Assembly: GCA_000934385.1 (NCBI GenBank)
Contig: KN880552.1
Coordinates: 1 to 64,000, forward strand
Origin: Cylindrobasidium torrendii FP15055 ss-10
Taxonomy: Eukaryota > Basidiomycota > Agaricomycetes > Agaricales > Physalacriaceae
Length of the DNA stretch: 64,000 nt
Direction of reading: 5' to 3'
Made by a program: the position numbers and the translations under genes. Positions 21,624 through 34,545 of this stretch are shown here, piece after piece (positions within the stretch are counted from its first letter, which is position 1; each line of letters starts with the position of its first letter). The notes under the pieces were generated by a model, which saw nothing but the letters and a program-made list of their open reading frames with translations, searched no databases and was not told the DNA's origin.

Positions 21624-24144
21624 TTAGACGACACTACCACTACCACTAATCCTGCGACTACTACCACCACCACTAATCCTACTACTACTGCTACTACTGC
21701 TACTACTACTACCACTGCCATTACCCCCGCCGCTAGCGCTAATACTGCTACTGCTCTCCATCGAGGTCATTTCCGCATCGTCCTCGTCATCTTCAGGTTC
21801 TCCGGTGCACCTGAGTGCAGCAGTGATACCCCGCCACATCCTACTCTCGCGCACTTTGCTCCAGCAACCATCTGTGTCGTAAGATGCACTATGGACACAC
21901 TCAGAACTCTCGACGTGCGGATGGTTCTTCAGGACAGGATGGTACTGGATAGTGTTGCAACAGCCTCTAGTATACCAGCCGAGCCGCAGGAAAATGGGCC
22001 CCATGAAATGACAGAACGAGATGGGTCGGTCCAGCAGGTATGTTTCGTCGTCAGGATTCCAGTATGTCTCCATAAGCTGGCCTGCCATGCATACAATGTC
22101 CATATACATCTCCTTGTCGATACCGTAACCGCGCGTCTGCCAGTTGGGTACATCGCGAGGAGAAAGCAGTCTGAACAGTCTTCGTCCTCGTATAATCCCG
22201 GTCCATGTTGCTGCAGAGAACCAAGGCAGCCGGATGACGGTGATCTCGGCGGGGCTCTCCATCGGATACGGTGGTCTGTCGTAGCTCGGGCGTGCAAGAA
22301 GACGACACTGGGTGACCATAAACTCAGCAAATTCCAAATGGAAGCCGCACGATCGTAGGTTATCCACCCAGAAGGACTGCGTAGAGGCATCCACACTATC
22401 GTCTGCTCGGTGTTGAAACTTGGCCATTACGAGTAGCTCGGGATCTGTGATGTCCAGAAACCTTCGCACGTTCCGCGAGACATCCCCTCCTGTTTGACAC
22501 AGGCTACGAAGGTGACGCTCCAGTCTGTGACGGGACGCGGGGTCAGATATATCCTGAGCTGCCCTCGTGTTGGGGTAAGACTGGCGAAAGATATCTGGTA
22601 GCTTCGAGTTGAATTCGTCGAGCCACGATGTGCCAGACCCTTTAACAGTATCACTGTGAAGGAAGTGGGCCGGGAACGCCCCAAGTGACTGAAAGACCAA
22701 GGATCGCGCCGAGGAGCTACTTGTCGTGACCGACACCCAAAGAAGAGCGTTACACGCATGACTCGCTACCGTCTGCATGCCATTTTTACCGCTGGAAATG
22801 GCCGCATCCCTCTCCGCAAGCCTGGCATTTGGACGCACATCACGGAAAAACGATACGACCCAGCGAAGGATGGTTGAGAGGATGTCGGAGAATGTGCTCC
22901 TATATGGTGACTGGACGGATACCACCGCGATGATGAGGGACAAGAGGTATAGGGCAAGTAGAACGCCAGAAATGATCCCAACGGCGATTGCAACACCACG
23001 CTGAAGCGGCGCAAGGAATACGACAAGTCCGATCAGGAATAGGCCAAGAGACAGGTGAAGGATAGTTGGAAGTAGTCCGATGATGGTGCGGACCGCCCAC
23101 TTTTCCATACCATCGTAGCGGAACTGTCGAATGAGTGCCCGGTCGCGCGCCGAGCCAGAGATGAACGAAGTGTACTGCCGAAGCCACTGTTTGGAAAGGA
23201 CTGCACACAGCGCGGTTGACAGACTCAGTGCGAGGCTCGTGAACCACAGGGCATTGACCCATACGTCCGTTCGTGCGACTGGAGGCGCGATGTCTGCGGA
23301 CGCAATGCTGTCGACTGATGCGCCTGTAGCCATAGCACGTTGAACCGATGCTATCTCGATGAGCAGCGCAACAGTGATCGCTGCATTATCTGGTCCAAGC
23401 GACTGCGAGGTCTGGGCGACGAATGTTGTTAGGACTCCCGAGTACAGACCCGCCTTCGATGTCCCGAGTTAGTATGTTGTCAGCCGAATGCGACACGCCA
23501 CGCACAAATACCAACAAGATATCGAGGCTATCTGCTGCTTCACCGACCATGTCTGCATCAAAGACAGCGGCCTCGTCGTTGTACATCCACCATACGCGGG
23601 CGTTGTCGGAGAGCTCTTCGTGTCGGCGATCTGGGGGATACTTCTTTTCGTAGTCCGAAGCTGTAGTTGAAGAATTCAGCAGGGGTACATTAGACTATGC
23701 GTACGACGTACTGCTATAGGCCCCTGGGATATTTTGCATCTCTGTCGAGTCTTCCTTTCCGGACGTCCTATCCTTCTGGAGCCCAAGCAAGGTCGATTTC
23801 AGCTGGTTAGAAGGCCGAGGAGTCGCTTCGTCTTTGATGTGACTACCGACGTGCGATGGCCCAGAGCTATCTTCAATGAGGAATCAGGCAAGGTCCCAAC
23901 CCCCATTGCATGAGGCATACCTTCAGCATCGTTTGATTCTTCGGCATCTGGTGGCGAAATGCGCGCAGGATTGCTCAAAAAGGTGGAATATGTATTTCTT
24001 GCTTTGACTTCGACTGTGGATAGGAGTCAGTGAGGGCGCTCACAGTACGTTGAAAGGAATAACTTTACCGAATGGTTCAGGCTCACCCGGCGGATCAGCG
24101 AAAGATGCGCAGCTTTCGCTGCTTTCCCCAATCATAGCGACCAT
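21624..24144 (-). CDS. D2: full-length DUF6535 membrane protein
   Basis: Five exons: 24069-24144, 23921-24013, 23712-23870, 23506-23660 (155 nt), 21624-23453; 2313 nt, 770 aa with consistent phases. The N-terminal 110 residues are polar, then TSDYEKKYPPDRRHEELSD and WWMYNDEAAVFDADMVGEAA. The membrane part begins at AGLYSGVLTTFVAQTSQ and continues VWVNALWFTSLALSLSTALC, QWLRQYTSFISGSARDRA, FRYDGMEKWAVRTIIGLLP and a run of hydrophobic helices ending near FSDILSTILRWVVSFF. The large C-terminal half is soluble, with LFRLLSPRDVPNWQT and FMGPIFLRLGWYTRG, the module also found in kinase k1. The tail is Ser/Gly-rich from a trinucleotide repeat. No function established. This is the only complete copy in the window and is a good reference for the broken ones. 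Confidence 0.88.
21640..21730. repeat. Trinucleotide repeat encoding the Ser/Gly tail of D2
   Basis: Interrupted (act/acc)n and (gct/act)n units on the plus strand, read on the minus strand as Ser, Gly and Arg codons near the D2 C-terminus (a run of ten Ser). Length variation between strains would be expected. Confidence 0.8.
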
Positions 24145-26423
24145 TGTGTTGTAGAACTAGCCAAGCCACTGATAGCGAAAGTCAAAAGTGGGCGTCCGGA
24201 GTCAGTATGAGGAGCGGCTTGGGGCGTGTAACTTATATAGGGACGCAACATACGCGCTCAAGAAGCCCACCGAATGGTCCTGGAATGGTCGACAAATCAA
24301 ATCGATCGCTGCTAAGTATGAAACATAAGCATAGGCGCCCGGGACTGCCGGTGATGTGCACCATCACTCAAGGAGGCTGCTCAACAAATAGATTCTGAAC
24401 GTTGTACTGAGGGGAGTTGTTTGCCCAATTTGATCCCTATCATTGTGAGTTGGCGTCGAAGCCGGCACGGATGCGTGAACTCGCCGGTGTTTGAAGGTAT
24501 AGTCACAACAAAACTGACTTGCACAAATACTTCGTGGACGTAGTACACCACCGAACGCGTGTGCCTTTGTATTAGCATGAGGGACTCTGTTTGCATACTT
24601 GCTCAATCTTCTGTTTCGGTGTCTTGAGGCTAATTTGGCCTAAGAATCCGATAGCGGAAGGAGGCGGCATGACTGCCATACGAAGAGTCGTTTTGTAGAT
24701 GGTGCGCTGCCCCGGGCGCATGTATATATATAGCGAAATAAATCGGTTCAGAGAAGGTATTCAATGCCATCCGTGCGGCATCAATTTTGAATACTGAGTA
24801 AAATCAACGCCGCGCTTGGGGCAAGGCTAGGTGCACGTGTCGAGGCAGCGAATGTGATTCCGGACATGGACACGACCGTGTTCAAGTGCTTTGGGTAGCG
24901 GAGGCATCGTGCTACACTGCCCTTGCGAGGCATTGGAGGTAGTCGCCCATATCATTGCAAGAAGGATCGCATGCAGGTTGTCGATGTACTCGACTTCGAG
25001 CAAATGAATACCAAGTTGAGGGTGCTGGTCAGAGCGAGGAAGAGAGGGTTGAGCAGGCGAAAGATGTGCGATTGTAGGGCTCTGGTGTTTTCAATATCTC
25101 CAGGAGCATGCGAGGAATGCATAGAATTCGCGAGTAGTACAGAACAAGCGATTCCATGGTCAGCGCGGTGGGCCTGCCTTAACCTGGCAACCTTCACAAT
25201 CACCCACTGCCTCCACAACGATGGGGCAATCGAATACAGAGACTTACAAGGGGCCCGGAGAGATTGCAGACCGCAATAGAGGCGCGACCGTTGATGGTGA
25301 AAAGGAAAGAGCACGCCATCAGTGCCGGATCACGATCACGCGCTATAGCCACCGGCCGAATTTCCATTTTTGGTAATACAATTTCCCGATCCAGCTTCCT
25401 GCCAACGACCAAACTTCGGCCCCAAAGGTTGCTTTCGATCCGGTAGGAATGTATGTGCCAATGTTGGGAATAGAAAGGTGTGCCATGCATATAGTCCTCG
25501 GGACTCGCGGCTTGTTTGGTCAAGCCTATACCCATTCGGATGGTTGTGAACTCAGGTTTTTCTCTACTCTTGAACGTATTGTTCGTCATGACACGCCAGT
25601 CAAGAGGCTAAGTATGCCAGGAACAATGATTGTGCGCGTTATTCATGTCAGTACAGGACGATCTGCCAGTGTTTGATGTGATTTCCTGTGGGCATGGACA
25701 TAGTCACGTAGTAGATATATTGTACGTCGCAGAGGGAAGACCTCATTGCTTCCTAGACCATCTATTCAATGGCCATTCTATCTTGAGTAATGGTACAAAG
25801 CCACCTCAATTACAAGGATTTTGGTAGCACAGTGATGACAGAAAGTTTCGCCTCGCGAGTACTAGTGCGTCTAAGACGGCGCAGCTTGCCGACTACGGCA
25901 GCAGAAAGTATATAAGTTATTTATTTTTAAATCATTGATCTATATTCAGGAACCTCTGAAGAGCGATATGGAAGTAGAACTGTCTTTCGTGGCAAAGAGT
26001 TGGCGTGGCGGGAAAAGTTGGAGAATTCTAAGTTTGTCTGATTGTCAGTCGTAGTTGTGGATGCGAGAGAATCGTTGGCGAGAATATTCTGAAATTTAAC
26101 AATAAAAATTGATAGCCTTCAATCCCCTGTGAGGAGATTTTTCTGCCTAGCGGCCGGGTGATGGTCTTGTCGATAGAAAAATGGATGCAAACATGAGAAT
26201 ATCATGGGGAATGGATGCGAACATGAGAATATCATGAGCCCTTTTTTGCAAGAAAATACACTACTCAATCATATGAAGCCCATAAGAAAAAACAATTGCA
26301 AAAGAAGTGATGTGGTTTGACGGATAAGAGTCTGTCATTGAAGATTTGGAAGTCCCAGCTTTACCAACAGGGCCTTGAAAAATGCTGAATCAAATGGTAT
26401 ACCCAGAGGTATGCTAGAGTGTG
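24145..26423. other. No supported gene between D2 and A'
   Basis: Several 80-130 codon frames (for example minus 25200-25589, which contains EDYMHGTPFYSQHWHIHSY, and minus 24952-25314) show no recognised family and no clean splicing. 25900-26350 is AT-rich with a short tandem repeat. Confidence 0.35.
26181..26236. repeat. Two-copy tandem repeat, 26-bp core, 30-bp period
   Basis: Copies at 26181-26206 and 26211-26236 begin ATGGATGC and end AGAATATCATG, differing at one base. It lies in AT-rich sequence before the A' pseudogene. Confidence 0.8.
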
Positions 26424-27220
26424 AGATCCACAGTCCGCGCGTTATCGAGGCTCGCAGCATCGGGATGACGACTCAGACGACGACGATGAGACGCCGACGG
26501 AGGTCGGACTCGGGGATATCGACTCCCGTTCTAATGATTCCGAGATTGCGAAGGATGCCATCAGCACACATACATCGTCGTTCGCCTGGCCCACGAGCGA
26601 CCCCGGCTTTGTATTCGAAGGCGTCATGATTCCCATCGAGGAGGTTGAGGCATCATAGGAGTGGATGGAGTCTGCGCAGCCAAGGATAAATGTGCCCCTC
26701 GACTTGTATAGGGATCGCGAGCCTGGCGAAATTCTTCTTGAATGCTGGCTGCAGATGGATAGTCGATTATTGGCTAGAGAGGAAGTCTTAAGAGGAGCAG
26801 AAAATCATAGACGCGGAGGCAGACAAGTTGGAGAGACAGAGGAAAGAGCTGCGTGATGAGCATCGCGGCATGCACAATTTCGATCTGGCTCGCTGGCACA
26901 AGGGCAACGTCGAGAATACGCTTGCCGACTTGCAGGTGTGAATTTCGGACTACGCACTACGCAATTCAGAGTCAGAATTCTGGAGAGAAGAGGAAGCGCA
27001 ATGAAGAGCAGGAAGATGAGGACCTTGCAAGGTGTGTTTGTTCATTAAAGCCTGGATTTTGCAAATCTGACGCCGCATTGGCCAGGGGATTATCCCAGCA
27101 GGAAAGTGCCGTCGTCCATTTCCCTCGAGGATATTTTCGCAAGATTCAGAGACGGCATCATCGCAGGGATCATCCAGCCAACGTCCCAGAAAGACCCTCA
27201 GGCGTCTCCGTCGTTTTTGA
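26424..27220 (+). pseudogene. A': decayed copy of gene A
   Basis: Similarity to A starts abruptly at the DNA for its residue ~75 (CAGTCCGCGCGTTATC) and runs to the same C-terminal stop (TGA 27218-27220). Damage visible: an in-frame TAG where A reads EVEASEAWME, a frame change after the DRE residues, a TAA after WLERKS, and altered exon borders near 26940. The first exon and N-terminus are missing. Recognisable protein pieces include RDEHRGMHNFDLARWHKGN and PRKTLRRLRRF. It is the inverted partner of A, upstream of B'. Confidence 0.85.
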
Positions 27221-27595
27221 ATTCGCCGAATGTTGTATTGACGTGGAAGCGTAGGAATAAACTATATGTTATCGTATTACAGAGAATGCTGATTTTTCCG
27301 TATTATTTGAATGATCTATGTTTGGTAGGATACTGGTATGCATTACGACGGTGTGCATTCGCGATGTATTATGCTAGTAGGCAGAATCGATGAAACTCTG
27401 GAATCGATATTTCCCTAAATAATCCTTGTCTCACATTACACCTTATCTCTGACTCGAACTACACGTTTTGGCCTCGTTTACGCTTTGATACCAACACGAA
27501 ACGGCCATCAAAGCAAATAAGTGCAAACATGATGGCGTTCACGTTGATGCCGTTCTCCCTTTCCGACCATTCCTACCACTTTCATCCTCACCAAT

Positions 27596-29026
27596 ATGGC
27601 CCCGCTCGCTCGCTCGAACGCGATGGTTTTCCCTGCGAGCTCTCGACGACTGAGAGTGAATTTTGCTTCGTTGTCAGATTTCGTTGACTCTCGTCCTGCG
27701 CCATCAAACACCAGCTCTGAACCGGAGCGTGAAGATTCTTTCTCGGAGGATAGCCCATTTGGTGACCCAGAGAGCGACGATGCGGTTATACTTAGATGGG
27801 TGAAGGATATGGATGAGCAAGTAGACCTCAATACACCTCCATCTCGATGGGAAAACGATAGAGGCGCCCTTCTGTGGTATCGCAGGGAGTTTCGATGCGT
27901 TCCCGATTGGAAGACGGATGATTGGGTCCCTATTGAGGGAGAATCGAGCCAAGAGCAGACGGCGGTTGAGATTCAAGGCCACCCGGTTGGAGACGCTCGA
28001 GAGGTTGGCGACTCTGTGCAAAAGAACGTCGTGACATGCAAGGGGTCATTCTCCGAGGACAGCCAGCGTGCCTCCCAGAACGACTCGGAGACGGTAGAAT
28101 TGAAAGTGGCAATCGACACAGGAAGCCAAGTAGACCGCGCCAGACCTACCAACCAATTGGTGCGGGACAGAGGAGCCTCTCTGAACTATCGCAGTATCCT
28201 GGACGTCGTTCCCAACTGGGAGATGAACAGATGGGTGACTATTTATAAAGACGACGACAACGGTTCGGGCTCGCAGGACTGGGAGCTCGTGGCTGAGGAT
28301 CAAAGCCACTCGGACGGAGCCAACAGCTTACCAGACGACGGTGTTCTCGCGTCTCCTATCCCTGATTTGTCTCCTTTCCATGGTCCTCAGGGTTCGCCCG
28401 ACGCGACTCTCAATTATTCCGCCGCCAGTCAAGGGCATCAGAGCCAGTCGGAGTCGCAGTCATACTTTGACCCGTTTGAGAACCGCATTCGTGACATGGC
28501 ATACGCCTATGGATATCAAAGTCAACTCAGCGAGGGACAGGATGAGGATAGAGGTGTTGGAGACTCGGACTCAGAAGTCGAAGTAGTAGAGGAGTCTCAT
28601 GACGAAGACGAAGAAGAGGTGGTCGAAGAGAGTGATGTGGAGGATGGCCGCCTTAGGTTGGGTCTACATAGTGTATGGTCTGGCCAGCCTCCAGCACACT
28701 GGGAGGTACTCGAGCAGGAGCAAGGGGTCGATGCGAATACCGCCTCGGAGTCGGAAGAGGTTGTCATCACGCGAGAAGGAGAAGCTAGTCAGCGTGCAGA
28801 GGATTCCGATGGGTCTGAGATACTTTTCTATCCCAACCCGCCGCGTGTCGCTGGGTTCAAGAGGGAACGCTCTTCGGACGATGAGGATGACATGTGCGTG
28901 TCACACCTTTTTGCTCGATGTCATTTCCATTGACCACACCCTTACAGGCCGCCCCGACCTTTGAAGAGAGGAAAGAAACTCACCAAGACTCGCAATCGGC
29001 GCGAGAGCCCTCGTAAGCGTCGCTGA
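27596..29026 (+). CDS. B': intact paralog of gene B
   Basis: Exons 27596-28893 and 28948-29026; 1377 nt, 458 aa. Starts MAPLARSNAMVF. Has both N-terminal repeat units (WENDRGALLWYRREFRCVPD and RDRGASLNYRSILDVVPN with RWVTIYKDDD), the conserved SQSYFDPFENRIRDMAYAYG block, one EEVVEESDVEDGRLRLGLH unit and the basic tail KRGKKLTKTRNRRESPRKRR. The last intron is at the same position and phase as in B, with GTGCGT donor in both. The sequence corresponding to the first intron of B is read through here, or could equally be spliced. Likely nuclear; function unknown. Confidence 0.75.
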
Positions 29027-31800
29027 ATGAGTCGTCCGGACTGTCTGCTTGTGCCGGCAGGACTGGCGTGGGGTATGAGATACGACACACTGGACATCGG
29101 TCATTCTCCACTATTTTTTTTATTTTCCCTGTTTCCTGTTTATTCCTTGTATTTATGGCGTCTGCAAGGGCTATAGCTGATGACTCGCCTCTATGTACAT
29201 ATGTACGGACGTGTATGAAATACCAAATGTGCAATGTAACCATCTTCTCCTCAATGGGATTGGCATCGGCGTCAGCTTACTGTCCTCGTCGAGCGTTTGC
29301 GTTGAATTCTGGCATGACAGCTTGCGAACTACCAAGTATCCGTCGAATATTTCCGGAAGTTGTCCTTGGCGAGGAAAGCAGGAAAGCGTACAAGCCAAAT
29401 GCTGGCCGAACTTCCGGCATCAAGTCCACGATCGCCGCTGCGGCTTGCTACCGACGACCATCGCCGTGCTCAAAAGTACTGCGGCTAACACCCTCTGGCG
29501 TCGAAGTGTTTAATGCAACTCGTTCCGGGAATATTCCGAGGGCAACCGCGTTGTCGGGTCTATGCACTGATGCACAAGCGCGAGGCAGAACCATTGGAAG
29601 GGCTTGATTTAATACGAGACATACAGGTGCGCTATGGAAACTGTCCTCCAAACCTATGCTAATGATTCCGCCCGCCCACACCAGCTCCGGCCCGCCGTAG
29701 CGTTCAAAGACTGATAGAACATGTCCGCAGTACTCTCCGAGAGGAACTACACGGTGTACTTTCTCGCGAGTTCCTACGTCTCACCCAATTATTTTCTACG
29801 TTATCGCGTCCATCCTCAAATCCCGACACGACCGGCCGAGCATTAATCGAGACTCAACGTCTTTATGAGGCTTTTCCAAGGGCGGGCAGACGAGTTGGTA
29901 AGTCGCCTCTATCACTGCTTGACTGTGTCTTATGCATACGCAGGGTGTCCGCCTCTTAGTTATTAGCCCACATGTCCTCGTTCAGAACACGCACATTACC
30001 ACGTACACCTTTTCACCAGGCGTGTCCCTCGCGCCGACCTCTTGTGCCGACTCCGATATATATCATTGGCAAAGATAGGGACGTGCACGACGTTTCCCGC
30101 AGACTATTCATGCTCTCGGAGGACGCGCCTCAATTCTGAAGACATTACCCATGTTCGGCAATGGCTCACAGCGCTGGGGACAAGTCGTGCCCCCGTACTT
30201 CTTGTTGCTGCATCCTCTAGGCGCAGGTCGCGGAGGCCATCGAGATTGCGGTCGAGGCTCTGGTAAGAAGACATCAACTCGCACACCGCTTCCCCGTCGC
30301 CCGACTTCGTCAGAGTCATCAAGGTCGAGAGGAGATAGACATGTTCTGGAGGACGGACGGTTCAGGAGGTCAGTCATCATCTGTGCTTGACTCGAACGCG
30401 TCTCATCTCAACTTCAGACTCCGCATTCACATTCATGCTCGCCCAGTCTCAAGCTTCGACCAGAGCTATATACGTCTCTACGCGGACGCGCGTCTTACCA
30501 CGCATCGCTGCAGAAGCATATGGTGATTCCAAGGCAGTGGTACAAGTCGATAGCTAGGTCAACTACTTTCAATATACACGACCATTACCCACTTCCACAT
30601 ACAAAACGCGAGAGGTATTGAGTACTGGAACGCAGGCCCACATCAACGAGCAGGAAGCATCGCGCACATTGCCTCAACCTTGGACTGCGCATTCATACCG
30701 GCTGCCTTTGTCGCATATTGTAAGTATTTGTTGTATGCTGGCGATAAACATGTCGTTGCTAAGTTTCCGTCGCTTGTCGTAGCCTTTGGACTTGTAACCT
30801 TTCGGGACCAAGGGCAAGCTCAAGGATATCGGCGGGTCGTTGAGTTAAAAGGAAAGGAATGCCGCCCTCGAGAATCATGCTAACCAGACTCTACGTCAGA
30901 AAACCTGAACTGCCTTCTTCCCGGAAACTCTTTCGTGTCATTCATGGCTAACATGATGCGTCTCACTCCTGGACCATCACTCGCTTTCGACTCCCATTCC
31001 TTCGCCTACTGCAAGTCGGACTTTTCGCGCGCCGCTGAGGGCGGCCTTTGCGCTCTGTGGCATCTGCATCTCCATTCCCTTTACATACTCGCCCATCCTT
31101 GAGTCTTGGCGCACAGTCCATTGCCCGCATGGCTGCAACTCATACGCTGCTGAAGCAGAGGCCATCGAGGCAGGATGTTGGATTTATTGGGTCGCAGGAC
31201 GGCGCGGAATATTGTAGGACTCCAGGGTGTGGACACCTACGGTGACATCTAAAGGTTCTCTCTCTACAATGGACATTCGGACGACTGGTCGTGCCCACTT
31301 GAAGGCTTTCATCGCGGGGTAAGATAGCAAAGGCCAGGTTAATCCGATTAGACGTAGTCACTTGTTCACGTAAATGTAAAAGGCTGGTTTCCGGTTTCGA
31401 CCATCTTTGAGTGCTGAGCGCTAAGATCTGAGAGCTGGCCACACACCAAGGCAAAAATGAAAAGCTAGTATCACTAACTGAGGGTACGAGCACATGAAAC
31501 GGAGAAATTGTATGAGACCAACTCATCGTTCTATCATCCTTGTTTCCCACAAACTTTGCGCTCAGCAGTTGTGGCACATAAGCATTCCCAACGTCTATTC
31601 AACGCGCCTCGTTTCTTCAGACACCTTTTTGCTGCGGCTTCCTGGGCGTCTATCCATAGCACCCTAAAAGTAACTTTCATAGATCGCACTGCCCCAGACT
31701 GAGGTCCGCCCTTGAACATCACATCATCACTTGAGTCCATCACCTTTCCTTCCCACTCTCACCACCATCGTCAAACCTTCCAAGCAGTTACTAGTGCAAT
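29027..31800. other. No gene that can be named; exon-like pieces present
   Basis: The best coding-like piece is plus-strand 29698-29893, reading EHVRSTLREELHGVLSREF and ALIETQRLYEAFPRAGRRV before a GTAAGT donor at 29894; its upstream frame from METVLQTYANDSARP (29636) is out of phase by one base. A second piece at about 30225-30320 reads QVAEAIEIAVEALVRRHQL. These could be exons of one damaged gene. The rest shows nothing recognised. Confidence 0.3.
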
Positions 31801-33424
31801 ATGAAATCGACGGATTCTGGGGCATCCTTATTTACAACCATCGAAGAAGAGCCGCGCGGTATAAACAACGCCCAGTCCGTGGTTCAAGGTGTTCGAGGCG
31901 CCTGCTCGGAGGAGAGCTCGAACGAGAGCGCATCTCCTGTCTATCGCGACAATGACTTGAAGGAAGTTGAATTAAATGAAGGAGAGAAAGGCGAGTTGCA
32001 TCATACGCTCGACAGCATGATACTCTTGACTAATGACTGGTAGGTCGAAAGGGCATGTACAGCGCTGTCAATGCATCTCATACGGCCTCGGAGACATCCA
32101 AGATGCCAAAGGTTGCGTTCCAAGAGAAGACCATGAATGAGAAGAGACACGAGTCGAGTGACCCCAAGGGATTTCCAAGTATGTATCACAATCAGCCTTG
32201 TTGTGTATCACTGACAGACACTCGAAGGTTCTCACTATGCGCCTAAGTACCCTCGCGACCAGCGTTACAAACAGCTCTCCAATAACACGCATGTCTGGCG
32301 TCTCTGCAACAACGAGGCCGCAATTCTTGACACGGGCATCGCCGACGAGGCAGCCCACAGTCTTGATATGCTTCTTGCATCTGTGAGCTAAAGTCCTCTA
32401 ACCCATGTGTTAGTTCGTACTGATAGAAAGTACCCAGGCTGGCCTGCTTGCCTTCATTATCTCGACATTTGTCGTACAAACCTCAAAGTCGCTACAACCA
32501 GACAACGCCGCTGTTACCGACGCACTCCTCGACGAGCTCATCGCCATCCAACGCGCTATGCTCGCGGGAACTCCACTCTCCGACGTCCCAGTCACTAACG
32601 TCGCGCCACCTCCCAACCAGGCAGACGTTTGGGTCAATGGACTCTGGTTCACAAGCCTCGTATTGTGCTTGGTGGTCGCTTTGCTTGCGATGATGTCCAA
32701 GCAATGGTTGCACCAGTACACCACCTTCATTGCGGGGCCTGCTCGCGAGCGCGCAACTATCTGTCAATTTCCCTACGATGGCACGGAGACAAGGGCCGTG
32801 CGTACCGCTGTGGAACTCCTTCCTGCTGTGTTCCACCTCGCCCTTAGTCTCTTCGTCGCCGGACTCGTTGTCTTTCTCGCACCGCCGGAGTATGACACAG
32901 TCATTCTGGTCGGGACCGTCATTGGGCTCGCATGCATTGCCATCTACGCCTCGAACAACCTCACTGCCGTGTGCCCGCAGCTATCCCATGCTTCAACCGT
33001 CAACGCGGTTGGTCGCGCGCCCCTCGGGTCGTGGGGTAGTGGCCCGACTCGAAAACAGGAAAGACTGCCGATGGTAGCCCCTCATTACATCAAGTCTCAA
33101 GGCTATCGGCTTACCTCTGCACGTCCATCGTATTTCCGGGGTCACCTCTTTGAGGACCTTGGACGGAACTGCCTCAGCTACGGCACTCCCAGCATGTACC
33201 ACTCGCTGACGCCTCTCTTCGCTCAAATTCCTCATTTCGAGTGCCGGGGAATTGGCCCGCTGCCACTCGTTGACAAGGACGCGGCTGAATACCTACAGAA
33301 CTTTGAGGAGGATACGTCAAAGGCCATACATGGGCATGGCGGAATCCGAAAATTCGTCCACCAGATGTTTTGCGGTTGTGATGAGGCAGGAGACGAGACT
33401 CGAGGATGGGACGATGGCAGCTAG
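31801..33424 (+). CDS. D3: shortened, divergent DUF6535 protein
   Basis: Certain exons: 32228-32382 (155 nt, the family's constant exon, reading HYAPKYPRDQRYKQLSNNTH and NNEAAILDTGIADEAAHSLD) and 32438-33424. Start at 31801 (MKSTDSGASLF resembles MKSCPEL of D4), but the exons between 31858 and 32228 could not be phased with confidence. Membrane part: VWVNGLWFTSLVLCLVVALL, QWLHQYTTFIAGPARERA, ELLPAVFHLALSLFVAGLVV. After SHASTVN it jumps to a short C-terminus ending GIRKFVHQMFCGCDEAGDE, which resembles the end of kinase k1, so roughly 300 residues of the usual soluble half are missing. Either a deletion derivative that still makes a protein or an early pseudogene. Confidence 0.65.
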
Positions 33425-34545
33425 AAACGCAGGTTGTCTGTCGAATGAGGCTGCGGCTGCGGCTGGAGAGGTGAGGGCGGACGGAGGTGTAACGGCTGTG
33501 TTGAGTTTTCTTCGCTTATCTGACGAGGATTCCAATCTACAAGTATCTATGTAAATGAAGTGAATAGGAAAGGTTTTCCAGTCATCTCACCTATGGCCGG
33601 TGTCCACCTGCCTCTAGAAACTGCGGTGCGTATAGATGAGAGCATGAGCGACGAGCAGGACCTCGAGACATCGCTTGCGGAAGATCAAGGAGTCGATGAA
33701 GTTACTGTGGTCGATATAGATGGTGTTAGGCGACTCCTGCGACCTCTCGGATCGGGTGTGACGCGACAATCGAGTAGATAAACAGAGATAAACCCTCGCG
33801 CGAGTACATGAAGTTTGTTACAGATATTGGTCCTGCAAGTTGGTCAGGTGCGGGTCGCGAGAAAGCTGGACGTTATGTTATGAATCGAGGTGATGTATGC
33901 CGGTCGCGGTCGAAGTCGGATAAGATATCTGCGGTTTGGGATGCACCGGGGTCCGGGGTGGATTATGATGGCTACTTACAAGTGTTTGCAAGACCAACTT
34001 TTGCGGTCGTGGTAAGATCAATGAGATAGATAGGCGCGCACCCTCACTGCATAATATGCTGTCGGCGAGTGGATGCAAGCACCGCCGTTACGTACACTGC
34101 CATTACCATCTGCATTACACCTGTCACCTAATCATGATACATCACGGACATGACGTATAAGTAGATCTAGTATCTTTCGCCCTTCCTGTCGCGTGCGATG
34201 CACAGCGGCGCTTGCCATGCCAAATGTCAGATAGCTTCTCTTTCCTGCTCACCACGTCTGAACTTGACGAGGCTCTCCGCTCCGGTACTGTGAGGCAGTG
34301 TGAGCTGGCCTGACTCTTTCTTTCTCTATCGTCTCGATCATACCAACCTCGATCCGTTCCCCACGCTCAGCAATAGCCTCGGGCTCCGACGCGACGCTGA
34401 CACCAGCACTTGCTCAACATTGACAAGGTAGAAACCCCATTCCTCTACAGCGCCTTGCTGAGACTGCTATAACCAGCTACGACGCAGCGCACAGCCACAG
34501 TTAACAACTACGCGCGAGAGTAGCTCACTCTCAGACCTCCATCTC
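33425..34545. other. Spacer; no supported gene
   Basis: A plus frame at 33560-33781 reads MSDEQDLETSLAEDQGVDE and may be a fragment. Otherwise nothing recognised; 34150-34540 is C/T-rich and probably the 5' region of the next gene. Confidence 0.35.

Larger units (their letters stand above)
26424..29026. repeat. Inverted segmental duplication, copy 2 (A' and B')
   Basis: Opposite orientation to 11996-15100, same gene order relative to transcription. The promoter of B' (27420-27540) is among the best conserved non-coding parts, including AACACGAAACGGCCATCAAA. Confidence 0.85.
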
